The notes beneath the pieces are model-generated. The model saw only the letters and a program-made list of their open reading frames with translations, was not told where the DNA came from and did not search any database. Made by a program: the position numbers and the translations under genes. This document shows positions 8,897 through 16,943 of a stretch of DNA of 64,000 bases, one piece after another (the first letter of the stretch is position 1; each line of letters starts with the position of its first letter). The stretch comes from Austwickia chelonae NBRC 105200 (GTDB lineage: Bacteria; Actinomycetota; Actinomycetes; Actinomycetales; Dermatophilaceae), in the NCBI RefSeq assembly GCF_000298175.1, contig NZ_BAGZ01000008.1:620001-684000 (forward strand). The letters run 5' to 3'.

Positions 8897-9089
8897 TGGT
8901 CGATGTGGGAAGGAAATGGATTTTCCTCGTTGATGTCGACAGGGATGTGGGTACGTCCTACTCTGACGGGAAAGTCTCTCCCCGTGAAGGGGGAACCTGC
9001 GAGTCAACTTGAATCTATGTGTAATTCCAGGGTGTAGAGGTGGCTCTGGAGAGCGGCTGACATATGGGCGACATCCAGGAGGGAAACAG

Positions 9090-11093
9090 ATGACCAGAAC
9101 TTGGCGGCGATCATTTTCCACACTTCTGGCAGGCAGTCTCTGCCTCGTTTTTGCGCCACCCTTGTCGGCCCACGCCGAAGAGAGCATCAGCAGACCGTCG
9201 TCGGGCCAACTGGGGCTGAAAGGGCACGGCTTCGGCCATGGCCGAGGGATGAGCCAGTACGGGGCCTACGGGGCTGCGCAGGTCGCCGGCCTCGATCACC
9301 GGGCGATCCTGTCCTTCTACTATCCCGGAACCGTCCTGCAGAAACTCGCCCAGGACACCATCCGAGTCGCGATCAACGACAACGACGGTGATACCGTCGT
9401 GGAGCCCACCGAAGGACTGACCGTCTCCGGCACATCGGGCAGCGTGACGCTACCGGTCGGGCCGGACCACACCCGTTGGCGGGCCAAAGGAACAACTGCA
9501 CTCTCCTTGGAGTATCGCGACGCCGCCGGCACATGGAAACCGTTCACCACCAGTGGGATCAATTTCGGCGCAGATGTCGCTTTCACCTCCGGATCCGGAC
9601 TGATCCGGGTCTTGTTGCCGACCGGGACCTGGCAGGAAATGCGCGGAGCGGTCCATGCCACCACTGTCAACGGCGCATCCCGCACCGTTCTGCACACTCC
9701 CATGGAGACCTATCTGCGCGGCGTGGTACCCAACGAGATGCCGGCCTCCTGGCACCGGCAGGCGCTCGCGGCACAGGCCGTGGCCGCCCGAACCTACGCT
9801 GCTGCCTACCGGGAGAGGCAGCGGGCCGCTGGATCCTGGTACGACATCTGCGACACCACGACATGCCAGGTCTTCTCCGGGGCAGCCCACTATGTCAACG
9901 GCGTCCGTACCCCGAAGGAGGATGCCCGCAGCGACGCCGCCATCGCCGAGACCGCAGGAAGTGTGCTCCGCAGCGGCAGCTCCCCGACATCCCCGCTGGT
10001 CCATGCCGAGTTCTCCAGCTCGAACGGCGGTTGGACGGTCGCTGGCCCGGTGCCCTATCAGGTCGCCAAGGCCGACCCCTACGACGGGTTGACCGCCAAT
10101 TCACCCCACGACTGGAAGGGCACCTTCGATGCGAGCCGCCTCGACGGGGTGGACGGCATCGGGCAGTTCCGTCGCATGGTGATCACCAAACGGGACGGCC
10201 ACGGAGACTGGGGAGGACGGGTCCTGTCCGTCCGTGTGGAGGGCGACCGCGGAAGCGCAGAGGTCTCCGGGGAACGGATCCGTACCAAGCTCGGTCTGCG
10301 TTCTTCCTGGTTCGTCGCCGATGTCTCGGCTCCCTCCGACAGCTCCCGGGACTGGACGAGCGACGGCAAGGCGGACATCGTGGCCCGGGACTCGAGCGGG
10401 AATCTGACATTGCACGTCGGCGACGGACGTGGTGGCTTCGCCGACGGCCGCCGGATCGGCACCGGCTGGGGTGACATGGCCGAGGTCTTCGCGATCGGTA
10501 ATTCCGGGTCCGACGGTCGGCAGAACCTGATCGCCCGCCACCAGGACGGTCGCCTGTTCTTCTACATCGGTGACGGCAACGGCGGTTGGACGGGGCAACG
10601 TCAGATCGGCCACGGGTGGGCCGGCTTCCGGCACTTGGTCTCCCCGGGCGACTGGAATGGCGACGGGGTGCCCGATCTCGTGGCCGTCCACGCCCAGACC
10701 GGGGCCCTGGTCCTCTCCACGGGAGCGGGCGCCGGGCTGAGCAATCCTGTTCCGATCGGTTCGGGTTGGCAGCTCATGGAGGGACTGATCGCTCCCGGCG
10801 ACTTCGACGGCGACGGCAAGGTCGACCTGATCGGCCGGACCACGGCCGGAGGGCTCTTCCTCTACTCCGGGGACGGCCAGGGTGGTTTCCGCGCACAACG
10901 TCAGATCGGTTGGGGCTGGGGGGACATGTCCGCGGTGTGGTCCATCGGTGACGCCGACGGCGACGGCAGGCCAGATGTCCTCGCGCTGGACCGTTCCGGG
11001 GCATTGCGCTTGTATCCCGGCGACGGTAAAGGCGGTTTCGCTGCGACGAAGACGATCGGATCAGGATGGACCGGCAGGATCCCGGTCGGCTGA
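9090..11093 (+). CDS. Secreted SpoIID/LytB domain protein with FG-GAP repeats
   Basis: A 667-residue exported protein, started at ATG 9090 behind AGGAGGG; the signal peptide has a hydrophobic core at about 10-28 and ends near AHAEE. After a KGHGFGHGRGMSQYGAYGAA segment, typical of SpoIID-like proteins, the SpoIID/LytB domain spans about residues 200-330: it starts at ETYLRGVVPNEMP and includes the conserved QALAAQAVAARTYA and a Ser-Ser-NGG segment. In Bacillus SpoIID is a peptidoglycan lytic transglycosylase acting on stripped glycan; activity here is inferred. Residues about 430-665 carry five FG-GAP repeats (for example GDWNGDGVPD, GDFDGDGKVD, GDADGDGRPD), forming a likely propeller. It is divergent from the other FG-GAP gene. 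A spore role is unlikely, as no sporulation genes are seen; wall remodelling is more probable. Confidence 0.88.
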   Translation: MTRTWRRSFSTLLAGSLCLVFAPPLSAHAEESISRPSSGQLGLKGHGFGHGRGMSQYGAYGAAQVAGLDHRAILSFYYPGTVLQKLAQDTIRVAINDNDGDTVVEPTEGLTVSGTSGSVTLPVGPDHTRWRAKGTTALSLEYRDAAGTWKPFTTSGINFGADVAFTSGSGLIRVLLPTGTWQEMRGAVHATTVNGASRTVLHTPMETYLRGVVPNEMPASWHRQALAAQAVAARTYAAAYRERQRAAGSWYDICDTTTCQVFSGAAHYVNGVRTPKEDARSDAAIAETAGSVLRSGSSPTSPLVHAEFSSSNGGWTVAGPVPYQVAKADPYDGLTANSPHDWKGTFDASRLDGVDGIGQFRRMVITKRDGHGDWGGRVLSVRVEGDRGSAEVSGERIRTKLGLRSSWFVADVSAPSDSSRDWTSDGKADIVARDSSGNLTLHVGDGRGGFADGRRIGTGWGDMAEVFAIGNSGSDGRQNLIARHQDGRLFFYIGDGNGGWTGQRQIGHGWAGFRHLVSPGDWNGDGVPDLVAVHAQTGALVLSTGAGAGLSNPVPIGSGWQLMEGLIAPGDFDGDGKVDLIGRTTAGGLFLYSGDGQGGFRAQRQIGWGWGDMSAVWSIGDADGDGRPDVLALDRSGALRLYPGDGKGGFAATKTIGSGWTGRIPVG

Positions 11094-11155
11094 ACCGTCT
11101 ATCGCGGCAGGGCGGGAAATAACGGTTCCTGTTGCCTACGGTCCTTCGCCGTCGC

Positions 11156-11797
11156 TCACCCCTGAAGCGCGACGGCGAAGCGCGCCCCGGTCTTCTCCCG
11201 GACTTCCTCGACCGTCACTTCCGGAGCTAGTTCCCGTAGGACGAGCCCGTGGTCGGTGACGTCGATGACTGCGAGATCGGTGATGATCCGCTGTACGACG
11301 CCTTTGCCGGTCAAGGGGAGGTCGCAGGCGCCCAGGATCTTGGGGGCGCCGTTCTTGGCGGTGTGCTCCATCAGGACGATGACCTTCTTCGCGCCGTGGA
11401 CGAGGTCCATCGCGCCACCCATGCCCTTGACCATCTTGCCGGGGATCATCCAGTTGGCGATGTCGCCGGCCTCGCTGACCTGCATGGCGCCGAGGACGGC
11501 CGCGTCGACCTTGCCGCTGCGGATCATCCCGAAGCTCGTCGCGGAGTCGAAGAACGCCGCGCCCGGTAGGACCGTCACCGTCTCCTTGCCGGCGTTGATG
11601 AGGTCGGCGTCCTCCTCGCCCTCGTACGGGTAGGGGCCGGTGCCGAGGATGCCGTTCTCCGATTGGAGGACCAGTTCGACCCCCTCGGGGACATAGTTGG
11701 GGATCAACGTCGGCAGGCCGATGCCCAGGTTGACGTAGTCGCCGTCCTTGAGTTCCTGGGCCGCGCGCGCAGCCATCTCCTGGCGGGTCAGCGCCAT
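11156..11797 (-). CDS. scoB: 3-oxoacid CoA-transferase subunit B
   Basis: Beta subunit of succinyl-CoA:3-ketoacid CoA-transferase, which moves CoA from succinyl-CoA to acetoacetate or a similar 3-oxoacid. The 213-residue protein has the class I signature around SENGILG, whose glutamate is the CoA-accepting residue of this family, and the [13 protein letters not shown] segment. ATG 11797 follows a strong AAGGAGG placed inside the end of scoA; only three bases separate the two genes, so they form one operon. The pairing of separate A and B subunits is normal for bacteria. A closely related beta-ketoadipate CoA-transferase (PcaJ) cannot be excluded, but no aromatic pathway genes are nearby. Confidence 0.92.
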   Translation of the reverse strand: MALTRQEMAARAAQELKDGDYVNLGIGLPTLIPNYVPEGVELVLQSENGILGTGPYPYEGEEDADLINAGKETVTVLPGAAFFDSATSFGMIRSGKVDAAVLGAMQVSEAGDIANWMIPGKMVKGMGGAMDLVHGAKKVIVLMEHTAKNGAPKILGACDLPLTGKGVVQRIITDLAVIDVTDHGLVLRELAPEVTVEEVREKTGARFAVALQG

Positions 11798-11800
11798 GAC

Positions 11801-12577
11801 TCAGGCCTCCTTCTGGCGCACGGTGCGCCGCTCGATGCGCTTCTCGGCGGCCTGCTCCGGGGTCAGCGCGACGACGCGCTGCACGAAGATCCCCGGGAGC
11901 TGGACGTCATTGGGGTCGATGTCGCCGGTCTCGACGAGCTGTTCGACCTCGGCGATGGTGACCTTGCCCGCCATCGCGGCCGGCGGGTTGAAGTTGCGGG
12001 CGGCCTCGCGGAAGACGAGATTGCCGAACCGGTCACCCTTCCACGCCCGGACCAGGGCGTAGTCGGTACGGATGGCTTCTTCGAGGACGAAGGCCTTGTC
12101 CTCGCCGTCGACGGTGAAGACGCGGGTCTCCTTGGGCGCCGAGGTCTTGACGACCTTGCCGTCGGCGTCGTGCATCAGGGGCAGTCCGCCGTCGGCGACC
12201 TGGGTGCCCGAACCGGTCAGGGTGTAGAAGCCGGCGATGCCTGCGCCGCCGCAGCGCATCTTCTCGGCGAGGGTGCCCTGCGGAGTGAGTTCCACCTCGA
12301 GTTCGCCGTGCAGGTATTGCTGTTCGAATTCCTTGTTCTCACCGACGTAGCTGGCTTGGATGCGGCGGATCCGCCCGTCCGCCAGGAGGATACCCAGGCC
12401 CCAGTCGTCGACGCCGCAGTTGTTGCTGACGATGTCCAGATGGGTGGAGCCTCGGTCGTGCAGGGCGCGGATCAGGACCTGGGGGATCCCGCACAGGCCG
12501 AAACCTCCGACGGCGAGTGAGGCGCCGTCGGGGATGTCCCGGACGGCTTCGGCTGCGTTCGAGACGACTTTGTCCAT
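11801..12577 (-). CDS. scoA: 3-oxoacid CoA-transferase subunit A
   Basis: Alpha subunit of the same CoA-transferase, 258 residues, with the glycine-rich GGFGLCGIPQVLI segment near the N terminus and the GTLAEKMRCGGAGI loop. The start is placed at ATG 12577 (MDKVVSN), matching the usual N terminus of the family; the open frame continues to 12724 but adds 49 unrelated residues. No useful Shine-Dalgarno sequence is present. Instead TAGATT lies 7 nt upstream of the ATG, so the message is probably leaderless. scoB follows three bases after the stop. Role: ketone-body or 3-oxoacid activation linking to acetyl-CoA metabolism. Confidence 0.92.
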   Translation of the reverse strand: MDKVVSNAAEAVRDIPDGASLAVGGFGLCGIPQVLIRALHDRGSTHLDIVSNNCGVDDWGLGILLADGRIRRIQASYVGENKEFEQQYLHGELEVELTPQGTLAEKMRCGGAGIAGFYTLTGSGTQVADGGLPLMHDADGKVVKTSAPKETRVFTVDGEDKAFVLEEAIRTDYALVRAWKGDRFGNLVFREAARNFNPPAAMAGKVTIAEVEQLVETGDIDPNDVQLPGIFVQRVVALTPEQAAEKRIERRTVRQKEA

Positions 12578-12584
12578 ATCGGGC

Positions 12585-12590
12585 AATCTA
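12585..12590 (-). promoter_or_regulatory. Leaderless-type -10 box of scoAB
   Basis: TAGATT on the reverse strand with a 7-nt gap to ATG 12577. Transcription would start at or next to the A of the start codon. Confidence 0.55.
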
Positions 12591-12753
12591 CCCCTAGGGG
12601 GTGGTCCTGCTGGGGGCTCACATGTGGTGGCTTGCGGCCGATGGGATCGGGGACGGCCTCGTGCGTCTTTCCGGCACATGAGGCGTCGACACATCGGATG
12701 GGATCCACTGGCCCGTCCGGCCATCGCTCCGCCGACGACGTGAGGAGAGGACC

Positions 12754-13017
12754 ATGGACGGGACTTCTGGCGCCACCGGATTCGTGCACGACATCTGCCC
12801 CAACGGGCCTCACACCGGTCATCCGAGCCTCGTGCTGGGAACCAAGGGGGCGCATGTGGCGGAGGCTCAGCGTCTGCTGGGCGTCGGGGAGACCGGCGTC
12901 TTCGATTACGAGACCTGGGTCGCTGTGCAGCGTTGGCAGGAACGTGGCGGGGTCGACATCACCGGGGTCCTGGACCAACACAGTTGGGCCCTGTTGGACC
13001 CGGGCCGCGTCTGCTGA
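12754..13017 (+). CDS. Small peptidoglycan-binding-like domain protein
   Basis: An 87-residue protein begun at ATG 12754 behind GAGGAGAG. It is essentially a single PG_binding_1-like fold: LVLGTKGAHVAEAQRLLGVG, then a GVFDYETWVAVQRWQ core and a DITGVLDQHSWALL end, matching the three-helix repeat pattern of that family. There is no signal peptide or transmembrane segment, which is odd for a wall-binding domain, so it may be cytoplasmic, exported by another route, or a non-wall member of the fold. Two cysteines (in DICPNG and at the very C terminus) could form a disulfide if exported. It sits alone between two reverse-strand units. Confidence 0.7.
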   Translation: MDGTSGATGFVHDICPNGPHTGHPSLVLGTKGAHVAEAQRLLGVGETGVFDYETWVAVQRWQERGGVDITGVLDQHSWALLDPGRVC

Positions 13018-13059
13018 GGCGCCCGGTCCGGTCGTGTCGGCTCCTGTCGTGAGGCGCAG

Positions 13060-13752
13060 TCAGCTGTCGACGGCTTCGGAGGTGAGGATGCGCGGGAGGG
13101 CGTCGTCCTCGATCCGGGTGATCACCACCGACCCGTGGTGTGCCCAGACGCCGAGTGCTCGGCGGAGCAGGTCGTGTTGCGTGAGATGCCGGGCGTCGAG
13201 GTGGAACCGACGCCCGGCACTCGGCGGTGCGGATGCCAGCTCGGTGTAGGTCCAGGTCTGTCCGTCCTGGGCGATGAGGGCGATCTCCTCGGGGCTGATG
13301 TCCTCGCCGTCGACGAAGACATCCCCGTAGGTGGCCAGGTCTGCTGCTTCGTCCAGTGTCCCCCCGGGAAGGGGGGCGGAGGCTGATCTGGCGAGGGCGG
13401 GCAGGCTCACGAGGACCTGCACGGGGGCCCGCTCGCCGACGAGGGCCGTCGGGTCCGAGGTGACGGTGACCTCGGCCGGGGCGTCGTCGAGGTGGAGGGT
13501 GCCACCGCAGTTCCAGGTCGCCAGGGCCCAGTAGAAGGTGCGCCAGTGTCCGGCGGGCAGGTCGAGACGGACCGGGTCAGCAGGGGCGAGGTCGGCTTCT
13601 TCGACGAGGAGGTTCGAGGCCTTGGACACCCAGTTGTCGAGCACCCGCGCCGAGAGTTCGATGCGCTCGCCTTCCGGGCCGTACCAGGTCAGCCGCGGGG
13701 AGGTGGAGTCATCGGCCAGCAGGGCGCGGAGGATGTCGCGGGGTGTGGTCAT
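13060..13752 (-). CDS. TIGR03089 family protein (truncated AMP-ligase-like)
   Basis: A 230-residue actinobacterial conserved protein of the TIGR03089 type. The N-terminal half looks like the beginning of an adenylate-forming enzyme (LTWYGPEGERIELSARVL, then a FYWALATWNCGG segment resembling the acyl-CoA synthetase fold), but the signature ATP-binding motifs of complete ligases are missing. The function is unknown; it is not a working ligase on its own by sequence. ATG 13752 has no Shine-Dalgarno sequence; TAACGT lies 6 nt upstream, indicating a leaderless message. Confidence 0.8.
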   Translation of the reverse strand: MTTPRDILRALLADDSTSPRLTWYGPEGERIELSARVLDNWVSKASNLLVEEADLAPADPVRLDLPAGHWRTFYWALATWNCGGTLHLDDAPAEVTVTSDPTALVGERAPVQVLVSLPALARSASAPLPGGTLDEAADLATYGDVFVDGEDISPEEIALIAQDGQTWTYTELASAPPSAGRRFHLDARHLTQHDLLRRALGVWAHHGSVVITRIEDDALPRILTSEAVDS

Positions 13753-13758
13753 CGGGTC

Positions 13759-13764
13759 ACGTTA
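13759..13764 (-). promoter_or_regulatory. Leaderless-type -10 box of the TIGR03089 gene
   Basis: TAACGT on the reverse strand, 6-nt gap to ATG 13752. Confidence 0.5.
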
Positions 13765-14205
13765 TCGTGGGCTGCCGGGGCTGTTCCCTCCCGCGTCTCT
13801 CGACGCGGTGGAGGAGGTCTTCGGGGTGCGGGCAGAGAACGGCGGTGCCGGATTTCCCGGCAGGTGCGGTGAGGCCCATGGCTGTCAGTCAATCATCGAC
13901 AGCGGGGGTCGCGGGTCGTTTTCGTCCAGAGAGTGATCTGCTGTCACCGGCGATCGTGACGACCTTTCCCGGTTTGGGGGAGGACGCGGCGGGAAAAGCC
14001 GCTGACCGGCCATGGATGCGGGCGTCCGTCTTGGACGAAAGCCCAGGTCCGATAAGGATTTTCCGCTTGACTGGAGCTGTATGGCACACGTGTAATTCCA
14101 CTGTTGTCGCTCTCACGACCACCCGGTCGGTGGAGGTACGTACCGCTGTGTGCCCTGCCGTGTCCCCGGATCACCGGAGAGCATCTGGAACATGGAGGAG
14201 GGGCC
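13765..14205. other. Non-coding region upstream of whiB2
   Basis: About 440 bases without a convincing gene; the frames that cross it lack ribosome sites and family features. The only clear element is the promoter at 14067-14096. A long regulatory region before whiB genes is common in actinobacteria. Confidence 0.5.
14067..14096 (+). promoter_or_regulatory. Promoter of whiB2
   Basis: TTGACT (14067-14072), an 18-bp spacer, then TGTAAT (14091-14096). An 8-bp palindrome ACACGTGT (14086-14093) overlaps the -10 box and could be an operator. The leader to ATG 14206 would be about 100 nt. Confidence 0.6.
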
Positions 14206-14475
14206 ATGCAGGAGCTGCGGTTGGTGTACCGCAATGACGCCGATATCGAGGAAAGCGAGCTGTCCTGGCAGGACCGAGCACTGTGCGCGCAGACCGACCC
14301 GGAGGCCTTCTTCCCGGAGAAGGGCGGATCGACCCGGGAGGCCAAGCGTGTGTGCGTGGGCTGTGAAGTGCGTGGCGAATGCCTCGAGTATGCCCTGTCG
14401 AACGACGAACGTTTCGGTATCTGGGGCGGCCTGTCGGAGCGGGAAAGACGTAAGCTCAAGCGCCGCGCGGTGTGA
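14206..14475 (+). CDS. whiB2: WhiB-family iron-sulfur regulator, WhiB2/WhmD type
   Basis: An 89-residue Wbl transcription factor that carries a 4Fe-4S cluster and usually acts through the principal sigma factor. The four cluster cysteines are Cys27, Cys50, Cys53 and Cys59 (C-x22-C-x2-C-x5-C), followed by the GIWGGLS turn and a basic tail RERRKLKRRAV for DNA contact. The EKGGSTREAKRVC segment is diagnostic of the WhiB2/WhmD (Streptomyces WhiB) branch, involved in septation and division. ATG 14206 follows GGAGGAGGGG; a longer frame from 14104 is less likely. Neighbours (Rv3259-like, DUF3499, manB) match the conserved whiB2 setting. Confidence 0.93.
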   Translation: MQELRLVYRNDADIEESELSWQDRALCAQTDPEAFFPEKGGSTREAKRVCVGCEVRGECLEYALSNDERFGIWGGLSERERRKLKRRAV

Positions 14476-14489
14476 GGACGACGCTGCGG

Positions 14490-14939
14490 TCATCCACGGT
14501 CGTCGTACGAAGGGTCCAGATCTGTGGGGTCGACGTCCAGGGCGGCGGAGAGCTGCTCGACCACGATGTCGTTGATCACCAACGCCAGATCGCGGGGATC
14601 CTCGACCCGGGTCTCCACCGGTCTGCGATAGATCACGATCCGGGTGGGTAGACCGCGGTCCGACGGGAAGAGCCTGGACAGCGGGACCTGCTGGGGTTCC
14701 CAGGGCGCCGGGTCCGAGGGCGGGACCAGTTCGACGGCCAGTTCGATATTGCCCAGCCCTCTGGCGAATCTGCGTTCGATACGGTCCACCGCATCGAGCA
14801 CCATGTCGTCGAAGGCGTCCGAGCGCGAACGGACGGCAGGCACAAGTGGCCAGGCCAGAGGGCCGCGCACGCCGCGACCGTGCCGGTCTCGACTGACACG
14901 CGGGGCGCGTGCCGGGTGCGCTGAGGACGGTCGCAGCAT
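14490..14939 (-). CDS. Rv3259-like 'metallopeptidase family' protein without HExxH
   Basis: A 149-residue conserved actinobacterial protein found next to whiB2 and DUF3499. It shows the family features of the zincin-like set: a GPL...PA(V)RSR N-terminal stretch, SDAFDDMVLDAVDRIERR helix, RIVIYRRPVE strand and a final IVVEQLSAALDVDP helix. Where true members carry HExxH the helix reads NDIVVEQLS, so no zinc site is visible and protease activity should not be assumed. It is on the reverse strand, divergent from DUF3499. ATG 14939 is preceded by TAGAGT with a 6-nt gap, giving a probable leaderless message; a GGAG sequence also overlaps the gap. Confidence 0.8.
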   Translation of the reverse strand: MLRPSSAHPARAPRVSRDRHGRGVRGPLAWPLVPAVRSRSDAFDDMVLDAVDRIERRFARGLGNIELAVELVPPSDPAPWEPQQVPLSRLFPSDRGLPTRIVIYRRPVETRVEDPRDLALVINDIVVEQLSAALDVDPTDLDPSYDDRG

Positions 14940-14945
14940 GTCTCC

Positions 14946-14951
14946 ACTCTA
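14946..14951 (-). promoter_or_regulatory. Leaderless-type -10 box of the Rv3259-like gene
   Basis: TAGAGT on the reverse strand, 6-nt gap to ATG 14939. It shares a 113-bp divergent region with the DUF3499 promoter. Confidence 0.5.
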
Positions 14952-15039
14952 ACGTCCGACGGGGCCCTGGCCGTCCAAGGACGAGCGTCCTGACGACACG
15001 CCCCGTGGGCCCGCGTCGGCGCAGAAGCCACCGGGGGGT

Positions 15040-15045
15040 TACCCT
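15040..15045 (+). promoter_or_regulatory. Leaderless-type -10 box of the DUF3499 gene
   Basis: TACCCT, 7-nt gap to GTG 15053; no Shine-Dalgarno sequence. Confidence 0.55.
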
Positions 15046-15052
15046 CCTAAGC

Positions 15053-15457
15053 GTGACTGTCATGCGTCGGTGTTCGAAGACCGCTTGTTCCAGGGCGGCT
15101 GTCGCCACACTGACGTACAACTACGCCGAGCAGACAGCGGTGCTCGGCCCTCTGGCCACCTTCCCCGAGCCGCACACCTACGACCTGTGCGCTACCCATG
15201 CGATGCGCTTGACCGTGCCGCAGGGGTGGGAGGTCATCCGCCTGGTCGGCGACCTGGTGGAACGCGGGGAGGTCGACGACCTGCTCGCCGTGGCCGATGC
15301 GGTCAGCGCCCGCCCGCCCGCGCGGGTCAGTGAATCGCAGCGGCGCCAGGACGGCGAGGACGAGGAAAACCGGTTCTCCGGTACGGCCGGGGGCCGTCCG
15401 GCCACCAAGCCGGCGCCCTTGGGCCGCCCTCAGCTACGGGTCCTGCGCGACATCTGA
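15053..15457 (+). CDS. DUF3499 family protein
   Basis: A 134-residue conserved actinobacterial protein (Rv3258c type) of unknown function. The N terminus is a zinc-ribbon-like unit: MRRCSKTACSRAAVATLTY and, further on, YDLCATHAMRLTVPQGW, with three Cys and one His placed like a metal site. Residues about 90-134 are polar and probably disordered. The start is GTG 15053 (or ATG 15062, three codons in), chosen because TACCCT sits 7 nt upstream with no ribosome site, so a leaderless start fits. It lies between the divergent Rv3259-like gene and manB. Confidence 0.85.
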   Translation: MTVMRRCSKTACSRAAVATLTYNYAEQTAVLGPLATFPEPHTYDLCATHAMRLTVPQGWEVIRLVGDLVERGEVDDLLAVADAVSARPPARVSESQRRQDGEDEENRFSGTAGGRPATKPAPLGRPQLRVLRDI

Positions 15458-15518
15458 GAGGTCGCTGCTCCGAGGCGCGGGCGCCCGGCCCCTTGCCCCT
15501 CGAGAGGCTCGTTGCGGA

Positions 15519-15524
15519 TAGGCT
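15519..15524 (+). promoter_or_regulatory. Leaderless-type -10 box of manB
   Basis: TAGGCT, 6-nt gap to GTG 15531. A TTGCCC at 15493-15498 could be a -35 box but the spacer is 20 bp. Confidence 0.5.
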
Positions 15525-15530
15525 TTCCGT

Positions 15531-16943
15531 GTGACCCATCGCAGGCTTTCGGATTTCATCAAGGCATATGACGTGCGCGGCACGGTCCCCGACCAGTTGG
15601 ACGCCGACGTGGCGCGGGCTATCGGGGCAGCTTTTGCCCAGGTGGTGGCGCTCCCCGACGGGGCTCCCGGTGTGGTGGTCGGCCATGACATGCGGCCTTC
15701 CTCCCCTGAGCTCTCCAGAGCCTTCGCCGAGGGCGTCGCGGCCTTCGGTATCCCGGTCACGTTGATCGGCCTGTGCTCCACCGACGGGCTGTATTTTGCG
15801 TCGGGTTCGTTGGGCCTGCCCGGAGCGATGTTCACCGCCAGCCACAATCCTGCCCGGTACAACGGCATCAAGATGTGTCGTTCCCAGGCGCGCCCGGTCG
15901 GACAGGACACCGGTCTGGCGGAGATCACCGCGGTCGCGCAGGCGATTGTCGACGGCGAGCAGGATGTCCCGGCGCCCGGTGAACCTGGTGAGATCGTCGA
16001 GCGTGACCTGTTGCCCGAGTACGCCGATTTCCTCAGGGAGCTGGTCGATCTACGGCAGATCCGGCCCCTGAAGGTCGTCGTGGACGCCGGCAACGGGATG
16101 GGCGGGCACACTGTGCCTGCGGTGTTGAGCGACCTTCCCCTGGAGATCGTGCCCCTGTACTTCGAGCTCGACGGTACCTTCCCCAATCACGAAGCCAATC
16201 CGTTGGAGCCGGAGAACCTGCGTGATCTCCAGCGCGCGGTGGTGGAACAAGGGGCCGACCTGGGGCTGGCCTTCGACGGCGACGCGGACCGCTGTTTCGT
16301 CGTCGACGAGCAGGGGGACCCGGTCAGCCCGTCGGCGATCACAGGTTTGGTGGCTGCCCGGGAGATCGCCAAGCAGGTCGCCCTCGGGGTGCCTGCCGAG
16401 AAGATCTCCGTGGTCTACAACGTCATCTGCAGCCATGCGGTCCGGGAGGTCATCGCCGAGCAGGGTGCGCGGGGTGTGCGGACCAGGGTCGGGCACAGCT
16501 TCATCAAGAAGACGATGGCCGAGGAGACCGCGGTCTTCGGCGGGGAGCACTCCGCCCACTACTACTTCCAGGACTTCTGGTTCGCGGACACCGGGATGCT
16601 GGCGGCGATGCATGTCCTGGCGGCGTTGGGCGAGCAGGATCTTCCGCTGTCCCGTTTCGTGGCCGAGTTCGACCGGTATGCCGCTTCGGGTGAGATCAAC
16701 TCGACGGTGTCCGATACGGCCGCGGCCACCCAGGCCGTCCTGGACTGGGCCGAGGCGCAAGGGGTGGACGTCGACCGTCTCGACGGGGTGACCGTGGAGT
16801 ACCAGGGGTCGCCGAAGTGGTGGTTCTCCCTGCGGCCGAGCAACACCGAACCGTTGTTGCGGTTGAACGTGGAGGCTGTGGACGAGTCGACGATGGCGGA
16901 CGTCCGCGATGAGGTCCTGAGCATCGTGCGGGGGCAGGGCTGA
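15531..16943 (+). CDS. manB: Phosphomannomutase/phosphoglucomutase
   Basis: Interconverts mannose-6-phosphate and mannose-1-phosphate (and often the glucose phosphates) for GDP-mannose and glycan synthesis in the cytoplasm. The 470-residue protein has all alpha-D-phosphohexomutase landmarks: phosphoserine Ser104 in TASHNP, the Mg loop DGDADR (249-254), the sugar-specificity GEHSAHYYF loop and the phosphate-binding SNTEPLLRLN near the C terminus. GTG 15531 has no Shine-Dalgarno sequence and a TAGGCT box 6 nt upstream, so it is probably leaderless. The stop overlaps the Trm112-like gene (TGATG). The SIS-domain gene two positions downstream is the usual neighbour. Confidence 0.95.
   Translation: MTHRRLSDFIKAYDVRGTVPDQLDADVARAIGAAFAQVVALPDGAPGVVVGHDMRPSSPELSRAFAEGVAAFGIPVTLIGLCSTDGLYFASGSLGLPGAMFTASHNPARYNGIKMCRSQARPVGQDTGLAEITAVAQAIVDGEQDVPAPGEPGEIVERDLLPEYADFLRELVDLRQIRPLKVVVDAGNGMGGHTVPAVLSDLPLEIVPLYFELDGTFPNHEANPLEPENLRDLQRAVVEQGADLGLAFDGDADRCFVVDEQGDPVSPSAITGLVAAREIAKQVALGVPAEKISVVYNVICSHAVREVIAEQGARGVRTRVGHSFIKKTMAEETAVFGGEHSAHYYFQDFWFADTGMLAAMHVLAALGEQDLPLSRFVAEFDRYAASGEINSTVSDTAAATQAVLDWAEAQGVDVDRLDGVTVEYQGSPKWWFSLRPSNTEPLLRLNVEAVDESTMADVRDEVLSIVRGQG

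Noticed and set aside
9019-9029. Shared 11-mer GTGTAATTCCA upstream of the SpoIID gene and of whiB2 (14090-14100)
   Set aside because: Chance 11-mer repeats are expected at this scale and the surrounding bases do not match.
8940-9089. Possible c-di-AMP (ydaO-type) riboswitch before the SpoIID gene
   Set aside because: A GGGGGAACC stretch and a later GCTGACA are suggestive, but the GGGGTGAAT and CCGTCAGCTAAC-like motifs are not in place. A covariance-model search (Rfam ydaO-yuaA) would decide.
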